The notes: a model not told the origin generated them from the sequence alone. A stretch of DNA of 64,000 nucleotides from Devosia sp. YIM 151766 (GCF_030285925.1 NZ_CP127251.1:3085001-3149000); one strand, 5' to 3'; positions 38,229 to 49,090 are shown, counted from the first letter of the stretch. Numbers and translations: made by a program.

Positions 38229-39833
38229 ATGAGCGGGCGGTTGATCGGAACCGGACGTCAATTGGCGTTCGGCCTGGCCGACCAATTGGTTACCATGCCG
38301 CTGCTGCGCTGGACCTGGCGCGGCCAGGGCGACATTGCCTTTGCCGGGGACCTGCCCGATTTCCGCCCCTCCGACCGCGAGGCGGTGCGCGACATGATGT
38401 CGGGCCGCTATCTGCTGGCCTCCAAGCTGTTCGAGACCGGGGGCGCTTCGCCCTTCTCGCTCGATGTCGACCATCCCGACTGGTGGAACAATCTGCACGC
38501 CTTTTCCTGGCTGCGGCATTTCCGCGACGTGCGCGATCCCGGCGAAAAGCTGTTCGCCCGCACCCTGGTGCTGGACTGGATCGGCCGCGAGGGCCAGTTC
38601 GAGCATGACAGCTGGACCTTGACCCTGACCGCACAACGCGTGCTCAACTGGCTCCGGCACCTGTCGCTGCTGCTCGATGGCGCCACGCCCGACCAGGCCC
38701 GCACCATCCAGCGCAGCCTCGGCACCCAGGTGCAGAGCCTGCGGGTGCGCGGGTCCCTGGCCGCCGATCCGGTGGAAACCCTCTTTGCCGCCATCGGCCT
38801 GCTCGGCGCCGAATTATGCAATGTCGCCGACGTGCCCGATATCGACCCGGCCGTCGCCCGGCTCGATGCCGCTCTGGCCCGGCAGCTCGACCATGACGGC
38901 CTGCACCTGTCGCGCAATCCGAAATTGCAGCTGTCGCTGCTGACCGAGCTGACCAGCCTCAAGCGCGCCCTGGGCCGGCATGGCAGCCCGGTCATGGCGG
39001 AATTGGCCAATCGCATCGACCGCATGCATGAGGCCCTGGATGCCCTGACGCTGTCGAGCGGCGAGCCGGCCTATTTCAACAATGGCGGCCAGGTGCCCCA
39101 CGACATTCTGGTGGCGGTGCAGGCCAATGGTCCCAATCCCTCCCGGCACTCGCAGCTTCTGGGCGGCTATGGCATCGTTCGCGCCGGCAACAGCGTGATC
39201 GTCGCCGATTCCGGCCTGCTGCCGCCCCATGGCTTCGACCATGACGCCCATGCCGGGGCGCTGGCCTTCGAATTCTCCCATGGCAGCGAATTGATCCTGG
39301 GCTCCTGCGGCCCGGCGCCTTCCGACATGCCCGAAAGCCGCGACCTGTTCCGCCAGGGTATCGCTCATTCGGCCCCCACCATCGATGCCGAGGATGCCGT
39401 CGCCCGGGGGCGCAAGACGCCGCCCATGATCCTCGACAATGCCGAGCACATGCTGGCCATGACCAGCGCCGGCTATGCCAATGCCTTCGGCGCCGAGATC
39501 GAACGGCGGCTGACGCTGCTGTCGGAAGGCACTACCCTGGTCGGCCAGGACCGCATCGTCTCTGCAAGCGATACGCCCAGCGGACGGCTGGCCATCCGTT
39601 TCCATCTCGGGCCCGGCATCATGGTGCGGCGCAGCGGCAGCGAGGGCATGGCCCGGCTGGTCCTGTCCAATGGCATGGTCTGGAGCTTTCTCTGGGAAGG
39701 CGCCGAATTCCACGAGGAGGACAGCGTGCGCCAATCCTCCTATGTCGGCTTTCACCGCACCCGCCAATTGGTGCTGGAAACCGACGTCCTGCCCGGCGCC
39801 GAAGTCGCCTGGATCTTCACGCTCGAACAGTAA
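38229..39833 (+). CDS. Heparinase II/III family protein
   Basis: A 534-residue protein of the alphaproteobacterial heparinase II/III-like family. The N-terminal helical toroid (about residues 60-300) includes [20 protein letters not shown] and [20 protein letters not shown]; the C-terminal beta domain includes [40 protein letters not shown] and [14 protein letters not shown]. No signal peptide is evident. It presumably acts on a uronic-acid-containing polysaccharide, but neither substrate nor activity is established for these homologues. It lies between the RsmB-type gene and purH, an arrangement seen in relatives. Confidence 0.85.
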   Translation: MSGRLIGTGRQLAFGLADQLVTMPLLRWTWRGQGDIAFAGDLPDFRPSDREAVRDMMSGRYLLASKLFETGGASPFSLDVDHPDWWNNLHAFSWLRHFRDVRDPGEKLFARTLVLDWIGREGQFEHDSWTLTLTAQRVLNWLRHLSLLLDGATPDQARTIQRSLGTQVQSLRVRGSLAADPVETLFAAIGLLGAELCNVADVPDIDPAVARLDAALARQLDHDGLHLSRNPKLQLSLLTELTSLKRALGRHGSPVMAELANRIDRMHEALDALTLSSGEPAYFNNGGQVPHDILVAVQANGPNPSRHSQLLGGYGIVRAGNSVIVADSGLLPPHGFDHDAHAGALAFEFSHGSELILGSCGPAPSDMPESRDLFRQGIAHSAPTIDAEDAVARGRKTPPMILDNAEHMLAMTSAGYANAFGAEIERRLTLLSEGTTLVGQDRIVSASDTPSGRLAIRFHLGPGIMVRRSGSEGMARLVLSNGMVWSFLWEGAEFHEEDSVRQSSYVGFHRTRQLVLETDVLPGAEVAWIFTLEQ

Positions 39834-39835
39834 AG

Positions 39836-39860
39836 CGGGCCTGCCGAGCGGCCAGGCCCG
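39836..39860 (+). other. Hairpin directly after the heparinase-like gene
   Basis: CGGGCCTG and CAGGCCCG form an eight-pair stem with a nine-base loop beginning three bases after the stop codon. No T-run follows (AAAAACC does), so it is a processing or pausing element rather than a clear terminator. Confidence 0.5.
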
Positions 39861-39937
39861 AAAAACCATTGGCCTTCGGGTCTCTTCATGCTAGCGAGCC
39901 GGCCAAATCCTCCTCAATTGACGGCGAGACACATCCC

Positions 39938-41521
39938 ATGGGCAAGACGGTAACGGTCGGGCGGGCGCTGCTTTCGGTTTTCGACAAATCCGGCATGGCG
40001 GATTTCGCCCGGGGACTGGCCGAAGCCGGGGTGGAACTGGTTTCGACCGGCGGCACCCAGCGGCTGATTGCCGAAGCAGGCCTGCCGGTCCGTGAAATCG
40101 CCGATCTCACCGGCTTTCCCGAGATGATGGATGGCCGCGTCAAGACGCTGCACCCCAAAGTGCATGGCGGCCTGCTCGCCGTGCGCGACAATGCCGAGCA
40201 CCGGGCGGCGATGCAGGCCCACGATATCGGTCCCATCGACCTGGTCGCGGTCAACCTTTACCCTTTCGAAAAGACGGTCGCCTCCGGCGCGTCTTACGAC
40301 GAGATCATCGAGAATATCGATATTGGCGGTCCGGCAATGGTGCGCTCGGCGGCCAAGAACCACGCCTATGTCACGATCGTCGTCGATCCGGCCGATTATC
40401 CCGCCATTCTCGAGGCCATCAGATCAGGCGGCATTCCCTTCGCGCTGCGCCAGAAGCTCGCGGCCAAGGCCTATGCCCGCACCGCCGCCTATGACAGCTT
40501 TATTTCCGCCTGGTTCGCCAGGGAAATCGGCTTTGACGACGCCACCTATCGCAGCTTTGCCGGCACGCTCAGCGAAGTTATGCGCTATGGCGAAAACCCG
40601 CATCAATGGGCCGCCTTCTACAAGAATGGCGACATGCGCCCCGGCGTGGCCACCGCCATTCAGGTGCAGGGCAAGACGCTCTCCTACAACAATATCAACG
40701 ATACCGACGCCGCTTTCGAGCTGGTCAGCGAATTCGACCCCGCCGAGAGTGCCGCCGTCGCCATCATCAAGCACGCCAATCCCTGCGGCGTGGCATTGGC
40801 CGGCGATCTGAAGAGCGCCTATCAGAAGGCGCTGCGCACCGACCCGGTCTCGGCCTTTGGCGGCATCGTCGCCTGCAATCGCGAAATCGACGCCGCAACC
40901 GCCACGGAAATCGTCAAGGTCTTCACCGAGGTGATCGTCGCGCCCGCTGCCACCCAGGAAGCCCAGAACATCATTGCCGCCAAGAAGAACCTGCGCCTCT
41001 TGCTGACCGGCGGCGTCGCCGATGCCAAGGCCGAGGGGCTGACGGTGAAATCGGTGGCCGGGGGCCTGCTGGTGCAGGGCCGCGACAACCGCAATGTCGA
41101 CGATTGCGAGCTGAAGGTCGTCACCAGGCGCCAGCCGACCGAACAGGAACTGATCGACCTCAAGCTCGCCGCCAAGGTGGCCAAGCACGTCAAGTCCAAT
41201 GCCATCATCTATGTCAAGGACGGCGCCACCGCCGGCATCGGCGCCGGGCAGATGTCCCGGGTGGATTCCGCCCGCGTCGCCCATCGCAAATCGATCGATG
41301 CCGCCGAAGCAGCCGGCCTCGACGCCGCCTTGACCCTGGGCTCGGTCGTCGCCTCCGACGCCTTTTTTCCCTTCGCCGATGGCCTCGAAGCCCTGGTGGC
41401 CGCCGGCGCGACGGCGGTGATCCAGCCGGGCGGCTCCATGCGCGACGATGAAGTGATTGCCGCCGCCGACGCGGCCGGCATCGCCATGGTCATGACCGGG
41501 ATGCGCCATTTCCGGCACTGA
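39938..41521 (+). CDS. purH: Bifunctional AICAR transformylase/IMP cyclohydrolase
   Basis: Catalyses the last two steps of IMP synthesis. In the 527-residue protein the N-terminal IMP cyclohydrolase (about 1-200) has [36 protein letters not shown] and [18 protein letters not shown]. The C-terminal formyltransferase has [13 protein letters not shown], the catalytic [11 protein letters not shown] with Lys-His, and the terminal [11 protein letters not shown] and [12 protein letters not shown] motifs. The ATG at 39938 gives the standard length; a TTG 23 codons upstream is discarded. A GC-rich hairpin follows at 41528-41545. Confidence 0.97.
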   Translation: MGKTVTVGRALLSVFDKSGMADFARGLAEAGVELVSTGGTQRLIAEAGLPVREIADLTGFPEMMDGRVKTLHPKVHGGLLAVRDNAEHRAAMQAHDIGPIDLVAVNLYPFEKTVASGASYDEIIENIDIGGPAMVRSAAKNHAYVTIVVDPADYPAILEAIRSGGIPFALRQKLAAKAYARTAAYDSFISAWFAREIGFDDATYRSFAGTLSEVMRYGENPHQWAAFYKNGDMRPGVATAIQVQGKTLSYNNINDTDAAFELVSEFDPAESAAVAIIKHANPCGVALAGDLKSAYQKALRTDPVSAFGGIVACNREIDAATATEIVKVFTEVIVAPAATQEAQNIIAAKKNLRLLLTGGVADAKAEGLTVKSVAGGLLVQGRDNRNVDDCELKVVTRRQPTEQELIDLKLAAKVAKHVKSNAIIYVKDGATAGIGAGQMSRVDSARVAHRKSIDAAEAAGLDAALTLGSVVASDAFFPFADGLEALVAAGATAVIQPGGSMRDDEVIAAADAAGIAMVMTGMRHFRH

Positions 41522-41527
41522 TGGCTC

Positions 41528-41545
41528 CCCGGCGCGGGCGCCGGG
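41528..41545 (+). terminator. GC-rich hairpin after purH (weak terminator candidate)
   Basis: CCCGGCGC and GCGCCGGG form a perfect eight-pair stem six bases after the purH stop. There is no T-run, so termination would depend on Rho. Confidence 0.4.
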
Positions 41546-41652
41546 TTACCGAAATGTAATCTGCGCTCCGCCGGACGGTAAGAGCTTCTTGAGCATCATC
41601 ATGCCAGTATGGATTGCCGCGCCTGGATTCCGACGGCAGACGAGGCTGGTCG

Positions 41653-42996
41653 ATGCGGCTCGAAATTCCCCATGATCTCAATGAATTGCTCCGCTCGGGC
41701 CTGTGGCGCTCGATCGGGTCGCTGGGCATCAAGGTGGCGACGGCTGGCCTGACCTATCTCACCTATGTCGTGCTCGCCCGTACGCAGACCCCCGACGAAT
41801 ATGGCCATTTTGCCTTCGGCCTGGCCTTGGCGACGGTGCTGGCCATCCTGGCCGGCGCCGGACAGCCGCTGACGGTGATGCGGCTCTGGGCGCAATTGCG
41901 CAGCCGGGGCGATGCGACTGGCGCCAGAAAGGCCGTGGCGGCGGGCTCGGCCCTGACCATCGGCGCCAGCCTGGCCGTATCGGCGCTGCTCTGTCTGGCG
42001 ACGCTCCTCTATCTGCCCTTCGTGCCGCCGGGCGAGACGGCCAACCATTTCTTTGCCGCCGCCATCATCATCCTGCCCCTGGCGCTGGCCGAATATAATT
42101 CCGCCGCCCTGCGGGCCCAGGGCTCGCTCTGGACCGCTTTGTTGCCGCGCGACATTTTCTGGCGGCTGGCTTTGCCGGCGGCGATCCTGGGACTGTTCTG
42201 GATTGGGCAGGTGCTGAGCGGGCCCGACGCGCTGGCGCTGGCGGCGGCGCTGCTGCTGTTCATACTGGCGCTGCAAATGCTGACGGCGGCGCGCCAGGAC
42301 TATGCCATCTGGCCGGCTTTGACGCCGCTAAGGCCGCATTGGCGCAATTGGGGCGGCCTCAGCTTCTGGCTGCTGCTGGGCGCGCTTATCGAAACGGTGG
42401 CGCTCAACGCCGATATCATCCTGGTCGGGCTGATGCTGGATCTGGAAAGTGCGGGCCTCTATTTCAACGCCTTCCGCACCGCCGGATTGATGACGCTCTT
42501 CACCTTCGCCATGGAACTGGTCATCGCCCCCATGGTCGCCGAACATTATCATATGGGCAATATGCGCAAGGCCCAGGCCATCACCGCGCTCTGCGCCTGG
42601 GCCGGCTTCGCCTTTTCACTGGCCATCTTTGCCGGCTTCGCCCTGTTCGGCGACGTCATTCTCGGCCTGTTCGGGCCGAGCTATGAAGGGGGCTGGCTGA
42701 TCCTGCTGCTCCTGTCCTTCGGCCTGCTCTTCGATGCCCTGACCGGCCCCTCCAAGATCGTCATGATGATGACCGGCCACGAGCGCGCCTATGTGGCGAT
42801 TTTCGGGGCCGTCACCCTCCTGGGCCTCTTGGTACAAATCGCCGTGATCCCCGGCTTCGGCATATTGGGCGCCGCCCTCGCCAATATGGGGGCCCGCATA
42901 CTCGCCCAGGTCAGCATTGCGCTCTGGTGCCGCTTCCGCATCGGCCTCGATACCAGCCTATTGGGGATCTTCGCTCTGCCCAAGGCTGCCGGCTGA
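41653..42996 (+). CDS. Polysaccharide flippase (MOP/Wzx-like) membrane protein
   Basis: A 447-residue integral membrane protein with about 12 hydrophobic helices. It begins MRLEIPHDLNELLRSGLWRS, a cytoplasmic amphipathic stretch, then GIKVATAGLTYLTYVVLARTQ as first helix, and DEYGHFAFGLALATVLAIL as in Wzx-type lipid-linked oligosaccharide flippases. The later GLFGPSYEGGWLILLLL with its G-x-x-Y-x-x-G pattern is also typical of the family. The transported glycolipid is unknown, and no glycosyltransferase genes are nearby. GAGG precedes the ATG at 41653. Confidence 0.8.
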   Translation: MRLEIPHDLNELLRSGLWRSIGSLGIKVATAGLTYLTYVVLARTQTPDEYGHFAFGLALATVLAILAGAGQPLTVMRLWAQLRSRGDATGARKAVAAGSALTIGASLAVSALLCLATLLYLPFVPPGETANHFFAAAIIILPLALAEYNSAALRAQGSLWTALLPRDIFWRLALPAAILGLFWIGQVLSGPDALALAAALLLFILALQMLTAARQDYAIWPALTPLRPHWRNWGGLSFWLLLGALIETVALNADIILVGLMLDLESAGLYFNAFRTAGLMTLFTFAMELVIAPMVAEHYHMGNMRKAQAITALCAWAGFAFSLAIFAGFALFGDVILGLFGPSYEGGWLILLLLSFGLLFDALTGPSKIVMMMTGHERAYVAIFGAVTLLGLLVQIAVIPGFGILGAALANMGARILAQVSIALWCRFRIGLDTSLLGIFALPKAAG

Positions 42997-43099
42997 GCCA
43001 GGCCGTGCAGCCGTACCCATGAGTACGCTTATGCTTGACCCCCGCCATGGCTTCGCATTAGAACCAATCCAAACTTCATTCCTGCTCGGACACCCGTAA

Positions 43100-44506
43100 A
43101 TGACCAAGCCCCGCACGCTCTACGACAAAATCTGGGACGACCATCTGGTCCAGAACAACGAGGACGGGACCAGCCTGCTCTATATCGACCGGCATCTGGT
43201 GCATGAAGTGACCAGTCCGCAGGCCTTCGAGGGCCTGCGCCTGAACAACCGCAAGGTGCGCCATCCCGAGCGTACGCTGGCCGTGGTCGACCACAATGTG
43301 CCCACCACCGACCGCTCGCTGCCCAATCCCGACCCGGAAAGCGCCATCCAGATTGCCGCGCTGGCGGAAAACACCCGGGATTTCGGCATCGAATATTACG
43401 ACCCGTTCGATCACCGCCAGGGCATCGTGCATATTGTGGGTCCCGAGCAGGGCTTCACGCTGCCGGGCATGACCATCGTTTGCGGCGACAGCCATACCTC
43501 CACCCATGGCGCTTTTGGCGCCCTGGCCCATGGCATCGGCACTTCGGAAGTGGAGCACGTGCTGGCGACGCAGACGCTGATCCAGCAAAAGGCCAAGAAC
43601 ATGCTGGTCCGCGTCGACGGGCAATTGCCCGAAGGCGTCACCGCCAAGGACATCATCCTGGCCATTATCGGCGAGATCGGCACGGCCGGCGGCAATGGCC
43701 ATGTCATCGAATTCGCCGGCGAAGCCATCCGTTCGCTATCGATGGAAGGCCGCATGACCGTCTGCAACATGACCATCGAGGGCGGCGCCCGCGCCGGCCT
43801 GATCGCGCCCGACGAAAAAACCTTCGCCTATGTCAAGGATCGTCCCCGCGCCCCCAAGGGCGAGGCCTTCGACATGGCCGTCGACTATTGGAAGACCCTC
43901 TATACCGACGAGGGCGCCCATTACGACAAGGTCGTGGTGCTCGACGCCGCCAAGCTGCCGCCCATCGTGTCCTGGGGCTCCTCGCCCGAAGACGTGATCT
44001 CGGTCCAGGGCATCGTGCCCAATCCCGACGACATCGCCGACGAAACCAAGCGCGCCTCCAAGTGGCGGGCGTTGGAATATATGGGCCTGCAGCCCGGTAC
44101 CCCGATCACAGACATCAAGCTCGATCGCGTCTTTGTCGGCTCCTGCACCAATGGCCGCATCGAAGACCTGCGCGCTGCCGCCGCCGTGATCAAGGGCCGC
44201 AAAGTGGCCAGCCACGTCTCGGCCATGGTGGTTCCTGGTTCGGGCCTGGTGAAGGCACAGGCCGAGCAGGAAGGCCTCGACGTGTTGTTCAAGGAGGCCG
44301 GTTTCGAATGGCGCGAACCGGGCTGTTCCATGTGCCTGGCGATGAACCCGGACAAGCTGGCGCCGGGCGAACGCTGCGCCTCGACCTCCAACCGCAATTT
44401 CGAGGGCCGCCAGGGTTTCAAGGGCCGCACCCATCTGGTATCGCCGGCCATGGCCAGCGCCGCCGCCATTGCCGGCCACTTCGTCGACATTCGCGAGTGG
44501 CAGTAA
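43100..44506 (+). CDS. leuC: 3-isopropylmalate dehydratase large subunit
   Basis: Iron-sulfur enzyme of leucine synthesis, acting with LeuD. The 468-residue protein begins [38 protein letters not shown] is the substrate region, and the cluster cysteines lie in [14 protein letters not shown] and [15 protein letters not shown]. leuD is not adjacent here. No attenuator with runs of leucine codons was seen upstream. The stop is overlapped by the downstream zincin start. Confidence 0.97.
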   Translation: MTKPRTLYDKIWDDHLVQNNEDGTSLLYIDRHLVHEVTSPQAFEGLRLNNRKVRHPERTLAVVDHNVPTTDRSLPNPDPESAIQIAALAENTRDFGIEYYDPFDHRQGIVHIVGPEQGFTLPGMTIVCGDSHTSTHGAFGALAHGIGTSEVEHVLATQTLIQQKAKNMLVRVDGQLPEGVTAKDIILAIIGEIGTAGGNGHVIEFAGEAIRSLSMEGRMTVCNMTIEGGARAGLIAPDEKTFAYVKDRPRAPKGEAFDMAVDYWKTLYTDEGAHYDKVVVLDAAKLPPIVSWGSSPEDVISVQGIVPNPDDIADETKRASKWRALEYMGLQPGTPITDIKLDRVFVGSCTNGRIEDLRAAAAVIKGRKVASHVSAMVVPGSGLVKAQAEQEGLDVLFKEAGFEWREPGCSMCLAMNPDKLAPGERCASTSNRNFEGRQGFKGRTHLVSPAMASAAAIAGHFVDIREWQ

Positions 44507-44934
44507 CCGGCACGGACTGGTCGGGGCAGCGCGCCCCCTCCCTCGACGATTTCGAGGCCTTGGCGAGCCATGCGCTCGCCAACCTCCCCGAGCCCTTCAA
44601 GTCGCTCGCCGCCGATGTCACCTGCTCGGTGGCCGAATTTGCCGAGGACGACGTGCTGGAGGGCTTCGGCATGGACAGCCCGTTCGAACTGATGGGCCTG
44701 TTCTCCGGCGTCGGCATGACCGAGGACGGCGCCGTGCCCCAGACCGGGCAATTGCCCAATAATGTTTTGCTCTATCGCCGCGCCATTCTCGATTACTGGG
44801 CCGAGCACGATGACAATTCGCTGGGCGAGATCGTCACCCATGTGCTGATCCATGAGCTTGGCCACCATTTCGGCTTTTCCGACGAGGAAATGGAAGCCAT
44901 CGAAGTGGCGGCGGAAGCCGGGGACGGCGGTTAG
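44497..44934 (+). CDS. Zincin-like metallopeptidase (DUF1025 family)
   Basis: A 145-residue soluble protein with the metalloprotease motif [16 protein letters not shown] (HExxH plus downstream acidic residues), characteristic of the small DUF1025/zincin_1 family. The N-terminal [20 protein letters not shown] and central [20 protein letters not shown] also match. No substrate is known. The likely start is a GTG at 44497, ten bases inside leuC, implying translational coupling. Its 3' end overlaps the convergent hypothetical gene by four bases. Confidence 0.85.
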   Translation: MAVTGTDWSGQRAPSLDDFEALASHALANLPEPFKSLAADVTCSVAEFAEDDVLEGFGMDSPFELMGLFSGVGMTEDGAVPQTGQLPNNVLLYRRAILDYWAEHDDNSLGEIVTHVLIHELGHHFGFSDEEMEAIEVAAEAGDGG

Positions 44935-45311
44935 AAGCCGCGATTTTCTGGCTTTGGCCCTTCGGTGACGATACTGGCCGGCTTCTTGGCGGCATCCGTG
45001 GTCTCGCCGGCGCCGTCGCGCGCCACGAACTCGAATTCCGCCTCATTGCCGCCGGAAGGATCGTCCGAGACCCGGAGGGCCAGCTTGCCCTCTTCAAGCG
45101 CCGCGAACCATTCCTCCCAGCTCACCAGCCGGAAGCCGCCGACCCGGTCGGGGCCTTCATTACCATCCGAATTCAGCGCATGCTGGCCGAAGGTGAGTTG
45201 CAGGATGGTGCGGTTCTGTGTGCCATCGGGCACATCCATCAGCAGGGGATTGCCGCCGCGGGCTTCCACCCATTGGCGGATGGCGTCGTGGTCGGTGAGA
45301 ATCTGGGACAT
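44931..45311 (-). CDS. Small hypothetical protein
   Basis: A 126-residue acidic protein beginning MSQILTDHDAIRQWVEARGG; ILQLTFGQHAL and RLVSWEEWFAALEEGKLALRV follow, then a charged, probably disordered tail. It resembles small alphaproteobacterial proteins often mislabelled as glucan branching enzyme fragments, with the same DHDxIRxWxExRGG start and WEEWF-type centre. No catalytic motif is visible and no function is assigned. It is convergent with the zincin gene. Confidence 0.6.
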   Translation of the reverse strand: MSQILTDHDAIRQWVEARGGNPLLMDVPDGTQNRTILQLTFGQHALNSDGNEGPDRVGGFRLVSWEEWFAALEEGKLALRVSDDPSGGNEAEFEFVARDGAGETTDAAKKPASIVTEGPKPENRGF

Positions 45312-45530
45312 GGCAGGCTCCATTGCACGTGCTGGAGAAAGCGCGCAGGGCGTGCAAGGTTCCGTGACCGAACCAGGAAGAATGCCATGCCCAAGCCGGG
45401 AGCGGGTCTGTCCATGTCATGCCGGCCGTTCCCAAAGGCGTCATCGGCCCGGCGCCAGGAAGCGAGCCCTATTTGCGCGCCGTGCCGGGACTGGTAAGGA
45501 GCGGCAAGGCTCTTTGGCAAAGGCATTTCC

Positions 45531-46070
45531 ATGACCGGAAAAACCAACCGCATCCTCCTGGGCAAGATCGGCGCCGCCCATGGCATCAAGGGCGAGGTCC
45601 GCATCGCCTCGCACACCCAGAATCCCGAAGCCATCGCCGCCTATGGCCCGCTCGAAACCGACCGGCCGGGCCTGACCGTCACTATCGAAAATGCGCGGCT
45701 CAGCAAGACTGTCCTCATCGCCCGCATCAGGGACGTGCGCGACCGCAACGCCGCCGAGGCGCTTAACGGCGTTTCGCTGTTCATCGCCCGCGACCGGCTG
45801 CCCGAAACCGAGGATGAGGACGATTTTTACCATGCCGACCTGATCGGGCTCGATGCCCGGCTCGTCGATAGCGGCACCTCTATCGGGGAAGTGCTCGCCC
45901 TGCACAATTACGGCGCCGGCGACCTCATCGAGGTGCGCGACCCGCGCTCCGGCGACACCTTCCTTTACCCGTTCACCCGGGCGGTGGTGCCCGATATCCG
46001 CATTGCAGAGGGCTATCTGACCATTGCTCCGCCCCTCGATGCCGATCCGGGCGCGGAAGAACCGCCCTGA
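45531..46070 (+). CDS. rimM: Ribosome maturation factor RimM
   Basis: Binds protein S19 and helps mature the 30S head. The 179-residue product has the N-terminal [17 protein letters not shown] motif, and the PRC-barrel C-terminal half includes [15 protein letters not shown] and [16 protein letters not shown] at 45531; the stop overlaps the trmD start by one base (TGATG). In many relatives rpsP and ffh precede rimM; here a convergent hypothetical gene does, so the cluster is shortened. Confidence 0.95.
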   Translation: MTGKTNRILLGKIGAAHGIKGEVRIASHTQNPEAIAAYGPLETDRPGLTVTIENARLSKTVLIARIRDVRDRNAAEALNGVSLFIARDRLPETEDEDDFYHADLIGLDARLVDSGTSIGEVLALHNYGAGDLIEVRDPRSGDTFLYPFTRAVVPDIRIAEGYLTIAPPLDADPGAEEPP

Positions 46071-46765
46071 TGTTCGCCGCCGATATCATCACGCTGTTTC
46101 CCGAACTGTTTCCCGGCCCGCTTGGCGCCTCGGTGCTGGGGCGCGGGCTCGATGACGGGCTTTGGCGCCTGCGGGCGACCCAATTGCGGGACTTTGCCGA
46201 GGATCGGCACCGCACCGTCGACGACACGCCCTCGGGCGGCGGCGCCGGCATGGTGCTGAAGTCCGATATCCTCGCCCGGGCCATCGATGCCATCGCGCCA
46301 CAAGCCGACCCGCGCCCCCGCATCCTGATGTCGCCGCGCGGCACCCCGCTGACGCAGCACCGCGCCCGCCAGCTGGCCGAAGGCCCCGGCGCCGTCCTAA
46401 TCTGCGGCCGTTTCGAGGGCGTCGACCAGCGCGTCATCGAGGCCCGCAATCTCGAGGAAATCTCCATCGGCGATTATGTACTGGCCGGCGGCGAAACCGC
46501 CGCCATGGTGCTGCTGGAAGCCGTGGTGCGGCTGATCCCCGGCGTACTCGGGGCGCTCGACAGCCGCGACGAGGAAAGCTTTGAAAACGGCCTGCTCGAA
46601 TATCCGCAATATACCAGGCCGCAAATGTTCGAGGGCCGCGAAATCCCGCCTGTCCTGGTCTCGGGCGACCATGGGCGGATCGCCAAATGGCGGCACGAAC
46701 AATCTCTGGCACTGACCCGGGCGCGGCGGCCGGATCTGTTGAGGAAGAACGACGATCTCCCATAG
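46070..46765 (+). CDS. trmD: tRNA (guanine37-N1)-methyltransferase
   Basis: Methylates G37 of tRNAs to prevent frameshifting. The 231-residue product shows the SPOUT trefoil-knot motifs [32 protein letters not shown] and [20 protein letters not shown], then the C-terminal [19 protein letters not shown]. It is coupled to rimM. A palindromic repeat begins right at its stop codon and about 230 bases separate it from rplS. Confidence 0.97.
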   Translation: MFAADIITLFPELFPGPLGASVLGRGLDDGLWRLRATQLRDFAEDRHRTVDDTPSGGGAGMVLKSDILARAIDAIAPQADPRPRILMSPRGTPLTQHRARQLAEGPGAVLICGRFEGVDQRVIEARNLEEISIGDYVLAGGETAAMVLLEAVVRLIPGVLGALDSRDEESFENGLLEYPQYTRPQMFEGREIPPVLVSGDHGRIAKWRHEQSLALTRARRPDLLRKNDDLP

Positions 46766-46793
46766 ACCTCATCGACAGGCTCGGGATGAGGTC
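46765..46793. repeat. Palindromic repeat, TCCT-type variant, single copy
   Basis: GACCTC and GAGGTC arms enclose ATCGACAGGCTCGGGAT; at 29 bases it is a shortened member of the dispersed family. It starts at the last base of trmD. Confidence 0.7.
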
Positions 46794-46994
46794 CTCGGGA
46801 TAAGCGCAAACGCCAACTAACACTGGACTCTTGCCCCGTTTTCTCCTATGAGCCGCCCATTCGCGAGGCTGGCGTTTCGGACCGCCGCGCGGCAAGACCA
46901 AGAAGACTGCCCTTCCGTTACCAACCAAGACCGGGCGACGGGGCCGCAAGGCCCGCACAGAGTCGCTCCATTGAAAAGATCGAACGGATCGAAC

Positions 46995-47561
46995 ATGACC
47001 AATATTATCCAACAGCTCGAAGCCGAGCAGGTCGCCGAACTGGCCGCCAAGCGCGAACTTCCCGAATTCACCCATGGCGACACCGTCAAGGTGTGGGTCA
47101 AGATTCGCGAAGGCGAAAAGGAACGCCTGCAGGCCTATGAAGGCGTGGTGATCGCCCGCTCCGGCGGCGGCATCATGGAAAGCTTCACCGTCCGCAAGAT
47201 TTCCTACGGCGAAGGCGTGGAACGCGTATTCCCGATCTACTCGCCCAATGTCGCCTCCGTGGAAGTGATCAAGCGCGGCAAGGTCCGGCGCGCCAAGCTC
47301 TATTACCTGCGCGACCGTCGCGGCAAGTCGGCTCGTATCTTCGAATCGACCAATTCGCGCACCAAAAAGATCGAAGCCTCCGAGCGCAGCGCCGCTCAGG
47401 CCGCCAAGGAAGCCCGCGAAGCTGAAAAGATCGCCGCCGCCGAGGCCTTTGCCGCCGAACAGGCCGCCAAGGACGCGGAAGCCGCAGCCGCAGCCGCTGC
47501 TGCCGAGCAGGAAGCCGCCGCGACTGAAGCTGCCACCGAAGGCGAAGCCAAGAGCGAATAA
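46995..47561 (+). CDS. rplS: 50S ribosomal protein L19 with long alanine-rich tail
   Basis: Sits at the 30S-50S interface. The core (residues 1 to about 128) has [52 protein letters not shown] and [17 protein letters not shown]. Residues about 131-188 form an Ala/Glu-rich helical extension ([19 protein letters not shown] and similar), much longer than the 115-residue E. coli protein. Alphaproteobacterial L19 proteins often carry such tails; its role is unknown. A terminator follows at 47583. Confidence 0.97.
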   Translation: MTNIIQQLEAEQVAELAAKRELPEFTHGDTVKVWVKIREGEKERLQAYEGVVIARSGGGIMESFTVRKISYGEGVERVFPIYSPNVASVEVIKRGKVRRAKLYYLRDRRGKSARIFESTNSRTKKIEASERSAAQAAKEAREAEKIAAAEAFAAEQAAKDAEAAAAAAAAEQEAAATEAATEGEAKSE

Positions 47562-47582
47562 ACCGCTCGGCATCTGGAATGG

Positions 47583-47612
47583 AAAAGCCCGGCCGTCGCG
47601 CCGGGCTTTTTG
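47583..47612 (+). terminator. Rho-independent terminator of rplS
   Basis: AGCCCGGC and GCCGGGCT form the stem (flanked by further A/T pairs) with a short loop, followed by TTTTTG. Confidence 0.9.
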
Positions 47613-47746
47613 TTTGAACCGGATTGACGCGGCGCCATGACGCATCTGCCGACGCACCCTGCGCCAGCCGGCATTTCCGGCTTTACCCCCGCCGCCGGCT
47701 TGGCGATAACAGGCCTGCCCGCCTAACGATTCCCCCGGATGCCGCC

Positions 47747-48559
47747 ATGACCCATTCCATCGTCACCTGGAACATCAATTCAGTCCGCCTGCGTCTGGGC
47801 ATGGTTCTGGACTTCCTGCAGCAATATCAGCCCGACGTGCTGATGCTGCAGGAGATCAAATGCACCAATGATCAATTCCCCGCCAATGCCTTCAGCGAGG
47901 CCGGCTATCCGCACCAGGCGGTGCATGGACAGAAGGGCTATCACGGCGTCGCCATCATCTCGAAATTTCCGCTGACCGACATTTCGAGCCGCGTCTTCTG
48001 CGAAATTCCCGAATCGCGCCACGTCTCCGCCCTGGTGGATCTGGGCCATGGCCCCTTCACCTTGCACAATTTCTACATTCCCGCCGGCGGCGACGAGCCC
48101 GATCCGCTGATCAACCCCAAATTCAAGCACAAACTGGGTTTCCTCGACGAGCTCAAGACCTGGTTCACTGAGCCCCTGTTCCAGCGCGGCCATCTCATTG
48201 CCGGCGATTTCAACATCGCCCCGCATGAAAACGACGTCTGGAGCCACAAGCAGTTGCTCAAAGTGGTCAGCCATACGCCGATCGAAACCGAAGCGCTTAA
48301 CGCCCTGCTCGCCGGCGGCCATGGCTGGGTCGACCTGGTGCGCAAGCACGTGCCCTACGATCAGAAACTCTATTCCTGGTGGAGCTATCGCAGCCCCGAT
48401 TGGAACAATGCCGACAAGGGACGGCGCCTCGACCATATCTGGTCCACCGCCGACATTGCCGAGCGCTCCATCGGCGCCGAAATCATCCGCCCCGCCCGCG
48501 GCTGGACCGACAAGCCATCGGACCACGTCCCGGTCATCGCCAGATTCGTGCGGCCGTAG
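47747..48559 (+). CDS. xthA: Exonuclease III
   Basis: AP endonuclease and 3'-5' exonuclease of base excision repair. The 270-residue protein has WNINSVRLRL, LMLQEIKCTNDQFP (metal ligand Glu), GYHGVAIISKFP, LIAGDFNIAPHENDVW (catalytic Asp and Asn) and WSYRSPDWNNADKGRRLDHI, and ends with DKPSDHVPVIARF (catalytic Asp-His). The ATG at 47747 is chosen from homology; the longer frame overlapping the rplS terminator is discarded. Confidence 0.96.
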   Translation: MTHSIVTWNINSVRLRLGMVLDFLQQYQPDVLMLQEIKCTNDQFPANAFSEAGYPHQAVHGQKGYHGVAIISKFPLTDISSRVFCEIPESRHVSALVDLGHGPFTLHNFYIPAGGDEPDPLINPKFKHKLGFLDELKTWFTEPLFQRGHLIAGDFNIAPHENDVWSHKQLLKVVSHTPIETEALNALLAGGHGWVDLVRKHVPYDQKLYSWWSYRSPDWNNADKGRRLDHIWSTADIAERSIGAEIIRPARGWTDKPSDHVPVIARFVRP

Positions 48560-48631
48560 CACGCCAAACGGAAATCCTCGGAACATGGCCTTGGTATCGG
48601 CAGGCGCGAATACGGGCGTTGGCCGGCGGTC

Positions 48632-49090
48632 CTAAGCGCCCTTCATCTTCCGCTTCAGCGGCTCCAGCGCATGCATATAGCGTCCGAGCTCCTGCTCGAT
48701 CCGTTGCGCGGCGCGGGCGGCCAGTTCGGGATATTGCCGGGCGAGCTTGAGGAAAGCCGAACGCGGCACGAACAGCATTTCGCAATCGGTGACGGCGGTG
48801 AAGGTCACCGGACGCGGCTTGTCGATGATGAGGGAGGTCGGCGAGATGACGCTGCCGGCTTCACTCAGGGCATAGGGCTTGCCGGCTTCCGCGCCTTCAT
48901 GCCGGGCCCTGATCGTGCCCTCGATCAGCACATAGGCGCCTTGCGGCACCTCTCCGGCTTGGTAGATGACGGCATCGGCCGCGAAATGCCGGCGGTCGCC
49001 GGCAAAGCCGAGCATGCGCAATTGCTCGTCATCGCAGATGTCGAAGAAATCGGCCTGGGCCAGAACCAAGGCCGCATCGTCCATTCTCAT
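48632..49090 (-). CDS. Stand-alone cyclic-nucleotide-binding-domain protein
   Basis: A 152-residue protein made of a single cNMP-binding beta-roll: FFDICDDEQLRMLGFAGDRR, VIYQAGEVPQGAYVLIEGTI, then a C-terminal helix ending PLKRKMKGA. There is no helix-turn-helix, so it is not a CRP-type transcription factor. The phosphate-binding cassette is altered: where CRP has GE-L it reads AGSVISPTSLIID, while the arginine is kept (KPRPVTF). It may therefore not bind cAMP. It lies downstream of a response-regulator gene in the same direction, about 100 bases away. ATG at 49090; one at 49084 is also possible. Confidence 0.75.
   Translation of the reverse strand: MRMDDAALVLAQADFFDICDDEQLRMLGFAGDRRHFAADAVIYQAGEVPQGAYVLIEGTIRARHEGAEAGKPYALSEAGSVISPTSLIIDKPRPVTFTAVTDCEMLFVPRSAFLKLARQYPELAARAAQRIEQELGRYMHALEPLKRKMKGA

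Noticed and set aside
39834..39937. Possible purine/ZTP riboswitch before purH
   Set aside because: Only a simple GC-rich hairpin is visible; the conserved ZTP or purine aptamer bases could not be found.
42997..43099. Possible leucine attenuator leader before leuC
   Set aside because: No short ORF with consecutive leucine codons and no terminator/antiterminator pair was seen.
46848..46994. In-frame 49-codon extension before the L19 start
   Set aside because: The ATG at 46995 begins the canonical L19 N-terminus; the upstream stretch is leader RNA without family similarity.
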